64,000 nucleotides of DNA from Curvibacter sp. GWA2_64_110 (GTDB taxonomy: Bacteria; Pseudomonadota; Gammaproteobacteria; Burkholderiales; Burkholderiaceae_C): assembly GCA_001797315.1 (NCBI GenBank), contig MGPC01000038.1, forward strand, positions 1 to 64,000, read 5' to 3'. The position numbers and the translations under genes are program-made. Of this stretch, positions 38,713-47,324 are shown in pieces. How positions within the stretch are numbered: the first letter of the stretch is position 1; the number at the start of each line of letters is the position of its first letter. The notes beneath the pieces are model-generated. The model was not told where the DNA came from and did not search any database. It saw only the letters and a list, made by a program, of their open reading frames with translations.

Positions 38713-39189
38713 TCACGGCAAGGCGAGCTGCGTGGTGTTCTTGACCTCTTCCATCACCGCATAGGTGCGCGTCTCGCGCACGCCGGGCAGCTGCCACAAC
38801 ACGGTGCCGGCGAAGTCGCGGTAGGCCGCCATGTCGGCCATGCGCGTCTTGAGCAGGTAGTCGAAGCCACCGGCCACCATGTGGCACTCCATGATCTCCG
38901 GCCGCACCTGCACCGCCGCCTTGAACTGCTCGAACACATTGGGTGTGGTGCGGTCGAGCTGCACCTCGACGAAGACCAGCATGCCGCGCCCGAGCCGCAG
39001 CGGGTTCAGCCGCGCCTCGTAACCCAGGATGTAGCCCTCGCGCGTGAGCCGCTGCACGCGCGCCAGCACCGCGGTGGGCGACAGGCTCACCGCCTCGGCC
39101 AGCTTGAGGTTGGCCAGTCGCCCGTCCTGCTGCAAGAGCTTCAGGAGCTTCAGGTCGATGCGGTCGAGTTCCGGCGCGATATCGTGCAT
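38713..39189 (-). CDS. Lrp/AsnC-family transcriptional regulator (likely putA regulator)
   Basis: Protein of 158 residues: helix-turn-helix in LDRIDLKLLKLLQQDGRLANLKLAEAVSLSPTAVLARVQRL and the ligand-binding RAM domain with MECHMVAGGFDYLLKTRMAD. It is divergent from putA with a gap of 95 bases. Because this PutA lacks the N-terminal DNA-binding domain that lets E. coli PutA repress itself, an Lrp-type activator next door (as PutR in Rhodobacter and Agrobacterium) is the expected alternative. Confidence 0.92.
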   Translation of the reverse strand: MHDIAPELDRIDLKLLKLLQQDGRLANLKLAEAVSLSPTAVLARVQRLTREGYILGYEARLNPLRLGRGMLVFVEVQLDRTTPNVFEQFKAAVQVRPEIMECHMVAGGFDYLLKTRMADMAAYRDFAGTVLWQLPGVRETRTYAVMEEVKNTTQLALP

Positions 39190-39284
39190 GACTGGATTAA
39201 GTTTTGCAGAACATGAAAATTTCAGTCAGAAATTCATCTTTATTCTAGACACCATGGCGAGATTCACCAAACGGAGAGCTTGCC

Positions 39285-42272
39285 ATGTCGACCACCGCCC
39301 GTCTGCCCAGCCCTTACCGGCCCGAGGCCGAGATCGTCGCCCAGTGCCTGGCGGCCCTGGACCCACCGCTGGACTGGCCGGCCGTTGTCCGCACCGCCCA
39401 GCCCTGGGTGCAGGCGGTGCGCGACCGGCCGCCGCCGTTCTGGGCCATGGAGCGCCTGCTGCAGGAATACCCGATCTCCAGCGCCGAGGGGTTGGCGCTG
39501 ATGCGGCTGGCCGAGGCCCTGCTGCGCGTGCCTGACCGGGAGACCGCGCTGGCGCTGACCGCCGACCAGCTGGGCCGGGCCGATTTCGCCAACTCAGCCG
39601 ACCCCGCGGGCGGCCTGGCGGCCCGTCTGTCTTCGACCGTCATCCGGCGCGCCAAGCACCTGCTGCCGAGCGGCGAGGCGAGCGGCCTGCTGGCCCGCCT
39701 GGGGGGGCACACCGTGGTGGCGGCCACGCTGCGCGCGGTGCAGTTGCTGGGGCGCCAGTTTGTGCTCGGGCAGGACATGGCGCAGGCCCTGCAACGTGCC
39801 GATGCCCTGCGCGCCACGGGGTGCCAACTGCGCTTCAGCTACGACATGCTGGGCGAGGGCGCGCGCACCGAGGCCGATGCCAAGCGTTATCTGGCGAGCT
39901 ACGCTGCGGCGATCGACGTCATCGCCGCGCATCGCGGCGGCGCCACCGCCAGCTGCGCCGAGCGCGACGGCATCTCGGTCAAGCTCAGTGCGCTGCACCC
40001 GCGCTACGAGGACGCACAACATGAGCGCGTCATGGCCGAGCTGGTGCCGCGCGTCTGGTCGCTGTGCGAGCGCGCCGCTGCTGCCCATCTCAACCTGACG
40101 CTGGATGCCGAGGAGGTCGAGCGGCTGGAGCTCTCGCTCGACGTGTTCGAGGCGCTGGCCGCGCGGGTGGCGCAGCACTGCCCGCAATGGCCGGGCCTGG
40201 GGCTGGCGCTGCAGGCCTACCAGACGCGCGCGCTGGCACTGGTGCAGCAGGTGGTGGCCATCGCGCGCCACCACCAGGTGCGCCTCATGTGCCGCCTGGT
40301 CAAGGGCGCCTACTGGGACGCCGAGATCAAGCGCGCCCAGGAGCTCGGCCTGCCGCACTATCCGGTGTTCACCCACAAGGCGCACACCGATGCTTCGTAC
40401 CTGGCCTGCGCGCAGGCCTTGCTGCAGGCCGGCGATGGGGTCTACCCGCAGTTCGCCAGCCACAATGCCAGCACCCTCGCCGCCGTGCTGCAACTCGCAG
40501 CGCGCCATGGGGCAGCGTTCGAGCTGCAAAGGCTGCACGGCATGGGCGAAGGCGTGTACCGCGAGGTGTTGCAAGACCCGCGCATCGCCTGTCGCGTTTA
40601 TGCGCCGGTCGGCACGCACCGCGACCTGCTGGCCTACCTGGTGCGTCGCCTGCTGGAAAACGGTGCGAATTCGTCATTTGTGCATCAGCTCGCCGATGCC
40701 GCGGTGAGCCCGCAGGCGCTGCTGGCCTCGCCCTTGCACTTGCATGCCACGCCGGCCCTGCCACTGCCGCCCGACCTCTTTGGCGCGGCACGTGCCAACA
40801 GCCTGGGCGTGGACCTGACGGTGGCCGCCATGCGCGCGCCGCTGCTGGCCGCGCATGCTGCGCTGGTGTTGCTGCAGGTGCCGACGTTCGATGCCAAATT
40901 AGCCTATAAGGCTTATGAAATAAGCGCCGACAGCTATCAAAAATGGAGCATTCTGCCGGTTGCCGAGCGCGCCGCCGTGCTGCGCCGCGCCGCCGATATG
41001 CTGCAGGCCCGGCTGCCGCAGTTCTGCGCACTGCTGGTGCAGGAGGCGTTCAAGACCTGGGGCGATGCGGTGGCCGAGGTGCGCGAGGCGGTGGACTTTC
41101 TGCGCTACTACGCGGGCGAGGCCGAGCGCATCATGCAGCCGGTGTTGTTGCCCGGCCCGACGGGCGAACAGAACGAACTGCGCCTGAAGGGCCGCGGCGT
41201 CTGGGTCTGCATCAGCCCGTGGAATTTCCCGCTCGCCATCTTCAGCGGCCAGGTGGCGGCCGCACTCGTCACCGGCAACACCGTGCTGGCCAAGCCGGCC
41301 GAGCAGACGCCGGCAGTGGCGCAGGCCATGGTCGATGTGCTGTACGCCGCCGGCGTGCCGGCCGCTGCCTTGCAACTGCTGCCCGGCCCGGGCGAGCGCG
41401 TGGGTGCCGCGCTGGTGGCGCTGCCCGGCATTGCCGGCGTGGTGTTCACCGGCTCGACGCCGGTGGCCAAGACCATCCAGCGCGCCCTGGCCGCCAAGGA
41501 GGGTGCCATCGTGCCGCTGATTGCCGAGACCGGCGGCATCAACGCCATGCTGGTCGACTCCTCCGCGCTGCCGGAGCAGGTGGTAGATGCGGTGGTGCAG
41601 AGCGCCTTCCGTTCCGCCGGCCAGCGCTGCTCGGCGCTGCGCCTGCTGTGTTTGCACGAGGCGATTGCCGATGGCGTGATCGAGATGCTCTGCGGCGCGG
41701 CGCAGGCCTTGGTGGTGGGCGACCCGTCCGATCTGGCCACCGATGTCGGGCCGGTGATCGACCGCGAGGCCTACGACACCCTGCAGCGCCAGTTGCAGCG
41801 TCTCGATGCAGAAGCAAAAGTGCTGCTTCGCCTTGATGATCAGGCGCGAGCAGCTATTAATTCAGTAGCAAACCGGGTGCCGCCGGCGATCTACGAGGTC
41901 GATGCAATCGAGCGGGTGCAGACCGAAATCTTCGGCCCGGTGCTGCAGGTGGTGCGCTGGCGCGGCGATTCGGCAGCGGTGATCGGGCAGATCAACGCGC
42001 TCGGCTACGGGCTCACGCTCGGCTTGCAGACCCGCATCGACACGCGGGCGCAAAGCCTGGCCGCGGCAGCGCACATCGGCAACGTCTACGTCAACCGCAA
42101 CATGATCGGCGCCGTGGTCGGCGTGCAGCCTTTCGGCGGTGAGGGGTTGAGCGGCACCGGGCCGAAGGCCGGCGGGCCGAACTACCTGGTGCGCTTTTGT
42201 GCCGAGCAGACCGTGACGGTCAACACCGCGGCCGCCGGCGGCAATGCGGCGCTGCTGGTCGCCATCTCATGA
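39285..42272 (+). CDS. putA: Bifunctional proline dehydrogenase / P5C dehydrogenase, short form
   Basis: Protein of 995 residues. The FAD proline dehydrogenase barrel runs to about residue 480 (FSYDMLGEGARTEADAKRYL, MCRLVKGAYWDAEIKRAQ, RRLLENGANSSFVHQ). The P5C dehydrogenase follows (ISPWNFPLAIFSGQVAAAL, Glu in AETGGINAMLVD, Cys782 in SAGQRCSALRL, EIFGPVLQVVRW). There is no ribbon-helix-helix domain, so this is the minimal, non-regulatory PutA. It oxidises proline to glutamate at the membrane. Two copies of the dispersed repeat are translated inside it, at about residues 539-555 and 848-862. Its 3' end overlaps the convergent arginase gene by 6 bases. Confidence 0.97.
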   Translation: MSTTARLPSPYRPEAEIVAQCLAALDPPLDWPAVVRTAQPWVQAVRDRPPPFWAMERLLQEYPISSAEGLALMRLAEALLRVPDRETALALTADQLGRADFANSADPAGGLAARLSSTVIRRAKHLLPSGEASGLLARLGGHTVVAATLRAVQLLGRQFVLGQDMAQALQRADALRATGCQLRFSYDMLGEGARTEADAKRYLASYAAAIDVIAAHRGGATASCAERDGISVKLSALHPRYEDAQHERVMAELVPRVWSLCERAAAAHLNLTLDAEEVERLELSLDVFEALAARVAQHCPQWPGLGLALQAYQTRALALVQQVVAIARHHQVRLMCRLVKGAYWDAEIKRAQELGLPHYPVFTHKAHTDASYLACAQALLQAGDGVYPQFASHNASTLAAVLQLAARHGAAFELQRLHGMGEGVYREVLQDPRIACRVYAPVGTHRDLLAYLVRRLLENGANSSFVHQLADAAVSPQALLASPLHLHATPALPLPPDLFGAARANSLGVDLTVAAMRAPLLAAHAALVLLQVPTFDAKLAYKAYEISADSYQKWSILPVAERAAVLRRAADMLQARLPQFCALLVQEAFKTWGDAVAEVREAVDFLRYYAGEAERIMQPVLLPGPTGEQNELRLKGRGVWVCISPWNFPLAIFSGQVAAALVTGNTVLAKPAEQTPAVAQAMVDVLYAAGVPAAALQLLPGPGERVGAALVALPGIAGVVFTGSTPVAKTIQRALAAKEGAIVPLIAETGGINAMLVDSSALPEQVVDAVVQSAFRSAGQRCSALRLLCLHEAIADGVIEMLCGAAQALVVGDPSDLATDVGPVIDREAYDTLQRQLQRLDAEAKVLLRLDDQARAAINSVANRVPPAIYEVDAIERVQTEIFGPVLQVVRWRGDSAAVIGQINALGYGLTLGLQTRIDTRAQSLAAAAHIGNVYVNRNMIGAVVGVQPFGGEGLSGTGPKAGGPNYLVRFCAEQTVTVNTAAAGGNAALLVAIS
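40900..40949 (-). repeat. Dispersed palindromic element, first copy in putA
   Basis: On the minus strand the core GCTCCATTTTTGATAGC (40949-40933) is followed by TGTCGGCGCTTATTTCATAA. In putA it encodes LAYKAYEISADSYQKWSI on the other strand, at the junction between the two enzyme domains. Confidence 0.8.
41828..41869 (-). repeat. Dispersed palindromic element, second copy in putA
   Basis: On the minus strand the core GCTACTGAATTAATAGC (41869-41853) is followed by TGCTCGCGCCTGATCATCAA. In putA it encodes LDDQARAAINSVANR in a loop of the P5C dehydrogenase domain. Confidence 0.85.
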
Positions 42273-43178
42273 AGCGCCGAACAGCGTGGCGACCAGATCC
42301 ACCGCCAGTGCTGCCGTGCGCTGGTGCTCGTCCAACAGCGGGTTGAGTTCCACCACATCGAGCGAACCGAGGCGGCCGCTGGCGGCGATGGCCTGCATGC
42401 ACAGGCGTGCCTCGGCCAGCGTGGGGCCGTCGCGCACTGTGGTCGCCACGCCGGGCGCCAGGCCGGGGTCGAGGAAGTCGACATCGAAGCTCAGGTGCAG
42501 GTGGGTTTGCGCGTCTACCCCGGCCAGCGCGCGCGCCATGACCTCGCGCATGCCCAGCGTGTGCAGCGCCGTCATGTCGAACACCGTCAGGCCGAGTTCG
42601 TGCACCAGCGCCACTTCACCAGCGTCCACGCTGCGCACGCCGATCTGCCGCACGGCATCGGCCGCCAGGGCCGGCACGGCGCCGCTCAAGCCCGTGAGCG
42701 CCGCCGGCCCGACGCCGCGCAGGCAGGCCAGTGGCATGCCATGCAGGTTGGCGCTGGGGCTGGTGCGCCGGCTGTTGCAGTCGGCATGGGCGTCGAGCCA
42801 GAGCACGCGCAGTGTCTTGCCGGCGGCACGGCAGTGACGCGCCACCGCGCTGAGGGAACCGATCGCCAGGCTGTGGTCGCCGCCCAGCAGCAGCGGCAGG
42901 CGGCCCTGCGCGAGTTCGGTCAGCACAGCATCGTGCACGATCTGGTTCCAGGCGATCACTTCGTCCAGGTGGCGGTAGCCGTCTTGCGGCGGGCGCTGCG
43001 GGTTGGGCGGGCCCTTGAGGTCGCCGTTGTCATGCACTTGCCAGCCGAGTTTCTGCAAGGCGGCAGACAGTCCGGCCGCGCGCAGCGCCTGCGGCCCCTG
43101 GCCGGCACCGGGCCGGCCGCCGCCCGCATCGGTCGGGGCGCCGATGAGGGTGATATCGTGCTGCAATGCGGACGGCAT
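42267..43178 (-). CDS. rocF: Arginase (ureohydrolase family)
   Basis: Protein of 303 residues with all manganese-binding blocks of ureohydrolases: GGDHSLAIGS, WLDAHADCN, SFDVDFLDP and the C-terminal DVVELNPLLDE. GxxTDAGGGRPGAGQGP near the start and the overall pattern favour arginase over agmatinase. It gives ornithine and urea; with PutA next to it, arginine and proline degradation both lead to glutamate. Convergent with putA, divergent from the phosphoribosyltransferase gene 26 bases away. Confidence 0.92.
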   Translation of the reverse strand: MPSALQHDITLIGAPTDAGGGRPGAGQGPQALRAAGLSAALQKLGWQVHDNGDLKGPPNPQRPPQDGYRHLDEVIAWNQIVHDAVLTELAQGRLPLLLGGDHSLAIGSLSAVARHCRAAGKTLRVLWLDAHADCNSRRTSPSANLHGMPLACLRGVGPAALTGLSGAVPALAADAVRQIGVRSVDAGEVALVHELGLTVFDMTALHTLGMREVMARALAGVDAQTHLHLSFDVDFLDPGLAPGVATTVRDGPTLAEARLCMQAIAASGRLGSLDVVELNPLLDEHQRTAALAVDLVATLFGAS

Positions 43179-43204
43179 GTCCGTTATTGTGCGGGAGAGT
43201 CACC

Positions 43205-43825
43205 ATGTTCCGTGATCGATTGGAAGCGGCCGACCAACTGGCGGACCAGTTGGCGGCCTACCAGGGCAAGAAGCCGCTGGTGCTGGCCATTCCGCGCGGC
43301 GCGGTGCCGATGGCCAAGCTGATTGCCGAGCGGCTCGGCGGCGACTTTGACGTGGTGCTGGTGCGCAAGCTGCGCGCACCCTGGCAGCCCGAGCTGGCTG
43401 TCGGCTCGGTCGATGAAAGCGGCTGGACCTACATCGCGCCTTTTGCCGCTTCCATGGGCGCCGACGACAAGCACCTGACCGAGGAAAAACGCAAGCAGCT
43501 GGAGACCATCCGCCAGCGGCGCGCCCAGTACACGCCGCTGCGGCCGCACATCGACCCGGTCGGGCGCACGGTGATCGTCATCGACGACGGCCTGGCCACC
43601 GGCGCCACCATGATTGCGGCCTTGCACGGCCTGCGCCAGCAACAACCGGCCAAGCTGGTGTGCGCCGTGCCGGTGGCGCCGCCCGACACGCTGGTGAACG
43701 TGCGCGAGCTGGCCGACGAGGTGGTGTGCCTGCAAGCGCCGGAATTCTTCCAGGCCGTCGGCCAGTTCTACCGCGACTTCCCGCAAGTGGAGGACGAGGA
43801 AGTCATCGCCCTGCTCAAGGCCTAG
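43205..43825 (+). CDS. Phosphoribosyltransferase-family protein
   Basis: Protein of 206 residues with the PRPP-binding loop VIVIDDGLATGATM (123-136) and the N-terminal LAIPRGAVPMAKLIAERLG. This is the family that in other bacteria is found fused to a dienelactone-hydrolase or erythromycin-esterase-like domain; here the hydrolase is a separate gene next door. Natural base substrate unknown. ATG at 43205, preceded by GGGAG, is preferred to an earlier in-frame ATG at 43166. Confidence 0.88.
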   Translation: MFRDRLEAADQLADQLAAYQGKKPLVLAIPRGAVPMAKLIAERLGGDFDVVLVRKLRAPWQPELAVGSVDESGWTYIAPFAASMGADDKHLTEEKRKQLETIRQRRAQYTPLRPHIDPVGRTVIVIDDGLATGATMIAALHGLRQQQPAKLVCAVPVAPPDTLVNVRELADEVVCLQAPEFFQAVGQFYRDFPQVEDEEVIALLKA

Positions 43826-43858
43826 CGCTAAGCACCCGTGGCATACCAGTGCATTAAC

Positions 43859-43955
43859 CGGGGAACGCCGTGGAACCGGCTCCGCCGGGCCACTGGCGTT
43901 GCCCCTTGCAAGGGGGGTAGCGAAGCGACACGCAGTGCGCGCAGCTTGGGGGTGT
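43859..43955 (-). repeat. ~100-bp intergenic repeat, copy downstream of the hydrolase gene
   Basis: Read on the minus strand it starts CACACCCCCAAGCTGCGCGC within four bases of the hydrolase stop codon and ends CCACGGCGTTCCCCG, with hairpin CCGGC-GGA-GCCGG. Clearly the same family as 35898-35999. Confidence 0.92.
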
Positions 43956-43958
43956 GCC

Positions 43959-44612
43959 CTACAAGCCGCGCAGGTGGCGACTGAACCAGGCGGCCGCCTG
44001 GCGCGCGACTTCCTCCAGCGTGCCGGACTCCTCGAACAGGTGGGTGGCGCCGGGGATGACGGACAGTTCCTTTTCGCAGTGCAGCCGGGCATGGGCCTCG
44101 CGGTTGAGCTCCAGCACCTCCGGGTCATGCCCGCCGACCAGCAGCAGGGTGGGCGCGGCCACGCGGGCCAGGTCGTGGTGGCCGGCCAGGTCGGGGCGGC
44201 CGCCGCGCGAGACCACGGCCTTGATGGTGTCGTTGACCGCGGCGGCCGCCTGCAGCGCGGCCGCGGCGCCGGTGCTGGCACCGAAGTAGCCGATCGGCAG
44301 GCGCTGCGTTGCCGGATGTTGCAAGACCCAGCGCGTGGCCACCAGCAGACGGTGCGTCAGCAGCGGAATGTCGAAGCGGGTCTGGTAGTCCAGGTCTTCG
44401 CCGACGGTCAGCAGATCCAGCAGCAGGGTGCCCAGGTGCTGGGCATGCAGTTCCTGGGCGACGAAGCTGTTGCGCGGGCTGTGGCGGCTGCTGCCGCTAC
44501 CGTGCGCGAACAGCACGATGCCCTGGGCGTTGGCAGGCAGCTCCAGCATGCCTTCGATCTGCACGCCGTCCACCGGGATGTGGACGAGCTGTTCGAGAGC
44601 CGGCTTCATCAT
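43959..44612 (-). CDS. Dienelactone-hydrolase-like alpha/beta hydrolase
   Basis: Protein of about 217 residues. GIVLFAHGSGSSRHSPRNSFVAQELH is the oxyanion/HGSG region, LPIGYFGASTGAAAAL the nucleophile elbow (Ser in GASTGA), LLLVGGHDPEVLELN the acid and GATHLFEESG the catalytic His. The family occurs fused to or beside phosphoribosyltransferases (for example in mycobacteria). ATG at 44612 with AGGAGG six bases upstream; 44609 is equally possible. It ends the minus-strand row amrB-amrA-amrS-hydrolase, gap 28 bases. Confidence 0.88.
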   Translation of the reverse strand: MMKPALEQLVHIPVDGVQIEGMLELPANAQGIVLFAHGSGSSRHSPRNSFVAQELHAQHLGTLLLDLLTVGEDLDYQTRFDIPLLTHRLLVATRWVLQHPATQRLPIGYFGASTGAAAALQAAAAVNDTIKAVVSRGGRPDLAGHHDLARVAAPTLLLVGGHDPEVLELNREAHARLHCEKELSVIPGATHLFEESGTLEEVARQAAAWFSRHLRGL

Positions 44613-44640
44613 GGTCTGGCCTCCTGCGTTGCTCTGAGTG

Positions 44641-45729
44641 TCAGGCACCCATCACGATCGGAATGCGGCGGCGGCCGAAATTGCCGGCCTGTTCGGCAAA
44701 ACGGCCCGCCACTGCCGTGCCGCAGTCAGGGCAGTGGCCCGCGGGCGTGAGGCGGTACTGCACGATCTGGTGCCAGTCGCGTTCGATCAGCGCGGCCTGG
44801 CAGTGCGGGCAGTACGTGGTGTCGCCCTCGCGGTGGCGCACGTTGCCAGTGTAGACGTAGTGCAGGCCGTGCTGCAAGGCAATCTGGCGCGCGCGCACCA
44901 GCGTGGCGGCCGGCGTGGCCGGCACGTCGGGCATCTTGTGGTCGGGGTGGAAGGCCGAGAAATGCAGCGGCACGCCGGGGCCGAGTTCGCGCATGATCCA
45001 GCGGCACATGGCCGTGATTTCCTCGTCCGAGTCGTTGTGGCCCGGGATCAGCAGCGTGGTGATCTCGAACCAGACCTGGGTCTCGTGTTTCAGGTAGACC
45101 AAGGTGTCGAGCACCGGCTGCAGGTGCGAGCCGGTGAGCTTGAAGTAGAAGTCGTCGCTGAAGGCCTTCAGGTCCACGTTGGCGGCATCCATCTTGGCGT
45201 AGAACTCGCGCCGCGCCTGGTCGTGCATGTAGCCGGCGGTGACGGCCACCGTCTGCACGCCGCGCGCATGGCAGGCATCGGCCACGTCCATGGCGTACTC
45301 GGCAAAGATCACCGGGTCGTTGTAGGTGAAGGCCACGCTGCGGCAGCCCGACTCGGCGGCCGCCTGCGCGATGGCCTCCGGCGAGGCCTGGTCCATCAGG
45401 CGGTCCATGTCGCGCGACTTGCTGATGTCCCAGTTCTGGCAGAACTTGCAGGCCAGGTTGCAGCCGGCGGTGCCGAAGGACAGCACGCTGCTGCCGGGAT
45501 AGAAATGGTTGAGCGGCTTCTTTTCGATCGGGTCGATGCAGAAGCCGGACGAGCGCCCGTAGGTGGTCAGGATCATCTGCGCGCCTTCGCGCATGCGCAC
45601 GAAGCAGGCGCCGCGCTGGCCGTCATGCAGCTTGCAGTCGCGCGGGCACAGGTCGCACTGCAGGCGGCCGTCGTCGATGGCGTGCCACCAGCGCGCCGGG
45701 TAGCGGTCGATGTCCAGAGTGGTCGTCAT
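44641..45729 (-). CDS. amrS: AmmeMemoRadiSam system radical SAM enzyme
   Basis: Protein of 362 residues. Radical SAM cluster motif CNLACKFC with Cys90, Cys94 and Cys97 in SFGTAGCNLACKFCQNWDISK; upstream an extra Cys set CDLCPRDC; C-terminal zinc-ribbon-like CPHC and CPDC. This order is that of the AmmeMemoRadiSam radical SAM family, related to pyruvate-formate-lyase activases, whose substrate is unknown. Start overlaps the amrA stop by four bases. All three members of the system are present and in one operon. Confidence 0.94.
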   Translation of the reverse strand: MTTTLDIDRYPARWWHAIDDGRLQCDLCPRDCKLHDGQRGACFVRMREGAQMILTTYGRSSGFCIDPIEKKPLNHFYPGSSVLSFGTAGCNLACKFCQNWDISKSRDMDRLMDQASPEAIAQAAAESGCRSVAFTYNDPVIFAEYAMDVADACHARGVQTVAVTAGYMHDQARREFYAKMDAANVDLKAFSDDFYFKLTGSHLQPVLDTLVYLKHETQVWFEITTLLIPGHNDSDEEITAMCRWIMRELGPGVPLHFSAFHPDHKMPDVPATPAATLVRARQIALQHGLHYVYTGNVRHREGDTTYCPHCQAALIERDWHQIVQYRLTPAGHCPDCGTAVAGRFAEQAGNFGRRRIPIVMGA

Positions 45730-46310
45730 GCGGCATCGGCGAGCCGCAGCTCGCTTTCCTTCCATTTGGCGACCGTGTAGCGCTGCAGGCGCACCTCGCC
45801 GTGCCAGAAGCTCGCCGGCAGGCCGGCCTTGCGCTTGAGCTGGGCCATGAAGTCCTGCGCCTCGGGCAGCTGTTCCCATACCTGCGGCAAAAAGGTGCTG
45901 CGCCGCGCGCCGAACTCGAACACCAGGCCGTCGATGCCGGGGCGCAGTTGCGCCAGCGCCTCGGTTTCGCTGCCGAAGCGCAGTGCCTGCATGGGCGACA
46001 GCAGCGAGATCTCGACCTCGGTGCGCTCGAGTTCGTGCGCGGCCAGCGGCGCAAAACGCGGATCGCGAAAGGCGGCGGCCAGCGCATTGGCCTTGACGTC
46101 GGCCAGCAGGGTGCGGTGCGCCTCCAGCGAGCCGATGCAGCCGCGCAGTTCGCCCTGCTGCGTCAGCGTGACGAAGCAGGCGCCGGGGGCTTGCAGCCAG
46201 GGCGCCGATTCATCTGCGTCCAATGGGCGTCCCAGCTCACGCGTTATCGTGGCGCGGGCCAGCGGCAGCAAGGTGGTGCCGGTCTCGGGGTGCGGCTCAG
46301 TGGGTGCCAT
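45726..46310 (-). CDS. amrA: AmmeMemoRadiSam system protein A (AMMECR1 domain)
   Basis: Protein of 194 residues with the AMMECR1 signature GACFVTLTQQGELRGCIGSLEAHRTLLADVKANALAAAFRDPRF, including the near-invariant LRGCIG. The human homologue is AMMECR1; the biochemical activity is not known. ATG at 46310 was chosen. It overlaps amrB by 14 bases and amrS by 4, so the three are translationally coupled. Confidence 0.95.
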   Translation of the reverse strand: MAPTEPHPETGTTLLPLARATITRELGRPLDADESAPWLQAPGACFVTLTQQGELRGCIGSLEAHRTLLADVKANALAAAFRDPRFAPLAAHELERTEVEISLLSPMQALRFGSETEALAQLRPGIDGLVFEFGARRSTFLPQVWEQLPEAQDFMAQLKRKAGLPASFWHGEVRLQRYTVAKWKESELRLADAA

Positions 46311-47118
46311 GCGACGCCTCCGTGAAGGCGATGGCGGCATAACCCACCACGCGCTGCTGGTCGCCGGCGGTGTCGCCGGAATTGCACAGGCCCAGCAGCT
46401 GAGGCTGCAGGTGGTGCTGGCGTGCGGCCAGCAGCAGGCCGTTGATGGGCGTGCCGCCGCAGGCCTGCTCGTGCGTGAGCGGGCCTTGCAGCGCCAGGAT
46501 GTGCTCGACCGTGTCCTGATCGATGTTCTGGGCTGCGCGGTAGGGCAGGTAGTGCGACAGGTCGGAGCTGATCACGATCAGCGTTTCCGGCCCGCCCCAC
46601 AGGGTTTCGAGCACCTGTGCCACTTCGGCCGGCGTGGCGTCGCCCACGGCCAACGGCAACAGCTTGAAATCGTCCAGCACGGTCTGCAAAAAAGGCAGTT
46701 GCACTTCCAGCGAGTGCTCCAGTGCATGCGCAGCCGGGCTCACCACGACCTGACGCAGTCCGGCCAAGGCGGCGACGGCGTCCTGATCGATGTCGATTTC
46801 GCCCAGCGGCGTGGCAAAGGTGGTTGCGCCCGGCAGCGCCAGACCACGCACCGGCACGCGGTGCACCGGCCCGAGCAGCACGACGCGCCGGACGGTGGCG
46901 CGCACGCCGGCGAGCCGGGCATAGGCCCGCGCTGCCATGGGGCCGGAGTAGATGTAACCCGCGTGCGGCACGATCAGCACCTTCGGCGCTGCGCCGGCGG
47001 CATCGGCCGGCGTCTCGGCGTGGGCTGCAGCCAGCAGGCTGGCCACGGTACCGGCCAAGGCCTGTTCCTCCCCGGGGTAAAAGGCACCCGCGACAGCGGG
47101 TTGGCGAACAGCAGACAT
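46297..47118 (-). CDS. amrB: AmmeMemoRadiSam system protein B (Memo family)
   Basis: Protein of 273 residues. VAGAFYPG, VPHAGYIYSGP (His52), LLGPVHRV (His86), SSDLSHYLP (Asp186, His189) and LCNSGDT (Cys245) correspond to the metal or substrate site residues of human MEMO1, a relative of class III extradiol dioxygenases. Start ATG at 47118. First gene of the amrB-amrA-amrS-hydrolase row. Confidence 0.95.
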   Translation of the reverse strand: MSAVRQPAVAGAFYPGEEQALAGTVASLLAAAHAETPADAAGAAPKVLIVPHAGYIYSGPMAARAYARLAGVRATVRRVVLLGPVHRVPVRGLALPGATTFATPLGEIDIDQDAVAALAGLRQVVVSPAAHALEHSLEVQLPFLQTVLDDFKLLPLAVGDATPAEVAQVLETLWGGPETLIVISSDLSHYLPYRAAQNIDQDTVEHILALQGPLTHEQACGGTPINGLLLAARQHHLQPQLLGLCNSGDTAGDQQRVVGYAAIAFTEASHGTH

Positions 47119-47324
47119 GCAGGACTCCCTCGAAAAACTTCCTCGTTTGGAAGTGAGGCTGGCCGGTCCGTAATCAAGCGCCTGGCGCCCGGCGCGCGAT
47201 GAACGGTAGGGGCTGCCCCGTCGGGTCTGACGGCACTCGGCGGCTGGCAACTGCTACGATCAGGCGCCGACGGGTCGGCACACCGATTCTGGACTCGACG
47301 ACGCGTGCGCGCAAGGAGTGACCG

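Noticed and set aside
47119-47324. Promoter for the PRTase-like gene (TACGAT at 47255-47260)
   Set aside because: No -35 element at 16-18 bases; the match is too weak to list as a feature. Nothing else was recognised in this 206-base gap.
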